In this document: in pieces, positions 62,079-64,000 of the stretch
Layout of the letters: every line of letters starts with the position of its first letter
Numbering within the stretch: the first letter of the stretch is position 1
Source of the DNA: Subsaxibacter sp. CAU 1640
Lineage (GTDB): Bacteria; Bacteroidota; Bacteroidia; Flavobacteriales; Flavobacteriaceae
Assembly: GCF_023156585.1 (NCBI RefSeq)
Contig: NZ_JALNMI010000004.1
Coordinates: forward strand, 324,753-388,752
Direction of reading: 5' to 3'
Length of the DNA stretch: 64,000 nucleotides
The notes under the pieces: model-generated
Databases searched by the model: none
Seen by the model: the letters and a program-made list of their open reading frames with translations, nothing else
What the model was told of the DNA's origin: nothing
Position numbers and translations under genes: made by a program

Positions 62079-62933
62079 CTATTTAGCTCCCCATTCTTTT
62101 AGAGAATCCTTATTCATTTTTACGTAATCTGCATTGCCCGCAGCTTCAGCAGCCTCTAACGACTGCTTTGCTAAAGCAATAGCTCCCTTTTTGTCTCCTG
62201 CCTGAGCATAAATGAGAGATTGTTGACGCAATTTCCAAAATTGAGGTTTGTCCGGACCCTTCATCGCCTGATCAATCCAATTTTTAGCCTGGTTGATATC
62301 TTCGCCATTTTGAGCGTAGTATACGGCAGCTGCATATAAGTCATCTTTTGAAGTATTTTCTCCGTCTTTCATTGCAGATTCAATATTCATCATTACCATT
62401 TTGTGAGTAGGAAATTTTAATTTCAAACCTACATACGTTTTCTCCCATAGTATTCCCAAAGTGACCTCATCATTTGATAAATCATCAAAGGTCATCGTCA
62501 GAGTCTCTATCTCCATTGGTAAAGGATACACAGCGGCGGTTGCTGTTGCAGCTACTTTTACATCATCCCATGTTTGCGGGAGGCCCCAATTATTGGAGTC
62601 TGTGTAAAATAATATTTGCCATTTCCCTTCATAAGGAATAGTGTAGATTGCATACGTACCTGCTTTCAACTCCTTTCCATCCACAAAGAACGGTGTACTT
62701 ACAGTTAATTTGGTATTGTTATTGGCGCCTGTTCTCCAAGTTTTTTCATAAGGAACCAAATCACCAAAAATTTTACGGCCTTTCATACTTGGTCTAGAAT
62801 ATTCCAATGTCAAATCGGTAAGCCCAACCTTTTGCTCAACTTTTGCTAAAGGGCTCGCTTGTGGTGTCTGTATCTGTGCATTCGTTGTAAAAGTCATTGC
62901 TAATACTGCCAGACATAGCATAATTTTTTTCAT
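62079..62933 (-). CDS. DUF2911 domain-containing exported protein
   Basis: A 284-aa protein with signal peptide (MKKIMLCLAVLAMTFTTNAQ). DUF2911 covers residues 25-165 (SPLAKVEQKVGLTDLTLEYS, RPSMKGRKIFGDLVPYEKTW, RTGANNNTKL, GKELKAGTYAIYTIP). The last 100 residues are TPR-like helices (DLYAAAVYYAQNGEDINQAK). Widespread in Bacteroidota, function unknown. Probably periplasmic. Confidence 0.92.
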   Translation of the reverse strand: MKKIMLCLAVLAMTFTTNAQIQTPQASPLAKVEQKVGLTDLTLEYSRPSMKGRKIFGDLVPYEKTWRTGANNNTKLTVSTPFFVDGKELKAGTYAIYTIPYEGKWQILFYTDSNNWGLPQTWDDVKVAATATAAVYPLPMEIETLTMTFDDLSNDEVTLGILWEKTYVGLKLKFPTHKMVMMNIESAMKDGENTSKDDLYAAAVYYAQNGEDINQAKNWIDQAMKGPDKPQFWKLRQQSLIYAQAGDKKGAIALAKQSLEAAEAAGNADYVKMNKDSLKEWGAK

Positions 62934-63125
62934 AATGTTTAGTGTTTAATAAGTTATCATATAGTCGAGTCTAAAATTACGGAATAAAATGACTGTATTT
63001 GTTAACAAAACCTTAAATAAGAATTGAAGGATGTTGCGCAATCCATCTTATATCCGTTCTTATTTTGTTTAATATTAACAATAAAAGGTTAAACATTTAT
63101 TATCTTTACTGAAAATTATTGAGTT

Positions 63126-63788
63126 ATGGCTAAAAAGAAAAATATAACAGAGGAGTATCTAATTACTTCCTACATGAATTATATCCTAGAGCATGCTAAT
63201 CAGCCCAAAACGGTTTATGCATTTGCTAAAGCAAATAATTTCGAGGAAGCACTATTTTATAAACATTTTGGCTCTTTTGAAGCGTTGGAAAAAGCTATTT
63301 TTTCAGCGTTTTATAAAAACACTATAAATATTTTGGAGAACAGTGAGGAATATCAAACATTTGATGCGCGGAACAAACTGTTAAGTTTTTACTTCACTTT
63401 TTTTGAAAACCTTACGGCTAATCGAAGTTATGTTTTGTTCATGCTTAATAACTACAGAAAAGGTTTTGGAAACATCGAACAACTTTCGGGACTGCATCAG
63501 CATTTCAAAAGCTACATTGAAAATTTAGGCATCGAAACACTCGATTTAAAGAATGATATCGCTATGAAAGTTCAGTCTAGAGCTCTTCAAGAGTCGGCAT
63601 GGGGCCAATTCTTGTTGACTTTGGCATTTTGGAGAGATGATAACTCGCCTTCTTTCGAAAAGACGGATATGTTTATTGAAAAATCCGTACATGCCAGTTT
63701 TGATATCATTAATGTGGCACCAATAAAAAGTGTTATTGACTTTGGAAAATTTATTTACAAAGAAAAAATGACCATGAAAACCAATTAG
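63126..63788 (+). CDS. TetR family transcriptional regulator
   Basis: A 220-aa protein. The N-terminal 50 residues form a TetR HTH (YLITSYMNYILEHANQPKTV then FAKANNFEEALFYKHFGSFE), followed by an all-helical ligand domain (AWGQFLLTLAFWRDD). A near -7 box TATCTTTA lies at 63101. The kinase-like gene begins 3 bp after its stop, so the two are cotranscribed, and a link to lipid or quinone metabolism is possible by context. Confidence 0.86.
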   Translation: MAKKKNITEEYLITSYMNYILEHANQPKTVYAFAKANNFEEALFYKHFGSFEALEKAIFSAFYKNTINILENSEEYQTFDARNKLLSFYFTFFENLTANRSYVLFMLNNYRKGFGNIEQLSGLHQHFKSYIENLGIETLDLKNDIAMKVQSRALQESAWGQFLLTLAFWRDDNSPSFEKTDMFIEKSVHASFDIINVAPIKSVIDFGKFIYKEKMTMKTN

Positions 63789-63791
63789 TAA

Positions 63792-64000
63792 ATGAAGACC
63801 ATTGATAAAATTCCAGTTTCCAAAATCTCTCGTGCCACAAAGTTGGTATCCACTGGCGCAAAAGTGGGTGTCAACTACTTAAAATATTATGGCGACAAAC
63901 TGACGAAAAGTGAAATTGAGGCCAGAGAACGTCTCAATGAGAATAATGCCGATGATATCTATGATAGCCTGAAACAATTAAAGGGCAGCGCACTCAAAGT
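63792..64000 (+). CDS. ABC1/AarF/UbiB kinase-like protein, N-terminal part (cut by window edge)
   Basis: 69 codons from the ATG at 63792 (MKTIDKIPVSKISRATKLVS) to the window end. RATKLVSTGAKVGVNYLKYY and the ending LKQLKGSALKV match the N-terminus of ABC1 kinase-like proteins, where KGSALKV is the KxGQ-type nucleotide-facing motif. These proteins act in quinone or lipid homeostasis. The catalytic part is outside the window. Confidence 0.82.
   Translation, partial: MKTIDKIPVSKISRATKLVSTGAKVGVNYLKYYGDKLTKSEIEARERLNENNADDIYDSLKQLKGSALK

Overview
The window is about 64 kb of chromosome from a member of the Bacteroidota, almost certainly a marine-type Flavobacteriaceae. The signs are: promoters with the Bacteroidota -7 box TAnnTTTG and no Shine-Dalgarno sequences, a T9SS sorting tail (59342-60883), DUF5686, DUF6503, DUF6090 and DUF2911 proteins, a YtxJ-type bacillithiol protein, NhaC, a KatG/AhpC peroxide cluster, and low G+C. 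No rRNA or tRNA gene was seen. One SRP RNA is present.

Layout. 1-13997 holds housekeeping genes: tilS (cut by the window edge), a sigma-like protein, pabB, an aldose-epimerase-like protein, a DEAD-box helicase, a mechanosensitive channel, an ECF sigma factor, lpdA, an Lrp regulator and a PLP lyase. 14000-16972 is AT-rich and gene-poor. It carries small hypothetical genes, a gene remnant and a 15-unit array of 21-bp repeats. 16973-23509 holds nhaC and an oxidative-stress group (peroxiredoxin, thioredoxin, DUF6952, katG), then fasciclin and DUF2007 genes. 23513-45579 is a dense core region: ABC-F ATPase, transaldolase-like fsa, SRP RNA, glutaminyl cyclase, glyA, fahA, ytxJ, clpB, deoC-deoD, smpB and DUF5686. 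A second 21-bp array (13 units) follows at 45739-46011.

The most unusual part is 46074-54870. Eleven genes, all on the minus strand and mostly encoding small lipoproteins, exported or membrane proteins, are packed one (once two) at a time between ten recombination-site-like spacers. The best-formed spacers are 131-184 bp imperfect inverted repeats. They have outer arms close to GYACAAC / GTTGTRC, a fixed asymmetric internal loop (5-6 nt against 3 nt), and an inner stem whose sequence differs from spacer to spacer while its pairing is kept. This is the architecture of integron gene cassettes and attC sites, but no integrase is in the window and the outer boxes are not canonical. Three of the ten spacers carry a shared 160-300 bp element with a terminator and an AT-rich leader, which seems to split the array into three transcription units.

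To the right (56217-59200) lie a SnoaL/DUF4440-like protein, a sulfotransferase and a cation efflux gene. Around these last genes are three paralogous copies of a probable small structured RNA, each with a -7 box, a stem-loop and a terminator. The stem differs between paralogues but still pairs. The window ends with a delta-60/T9SS protein, a secreted protein with an 18-bp perfect palindrome upstream, DUF2911, and a TetR regulator followed by the start of an ABC1/UbiB-type kinase gene.
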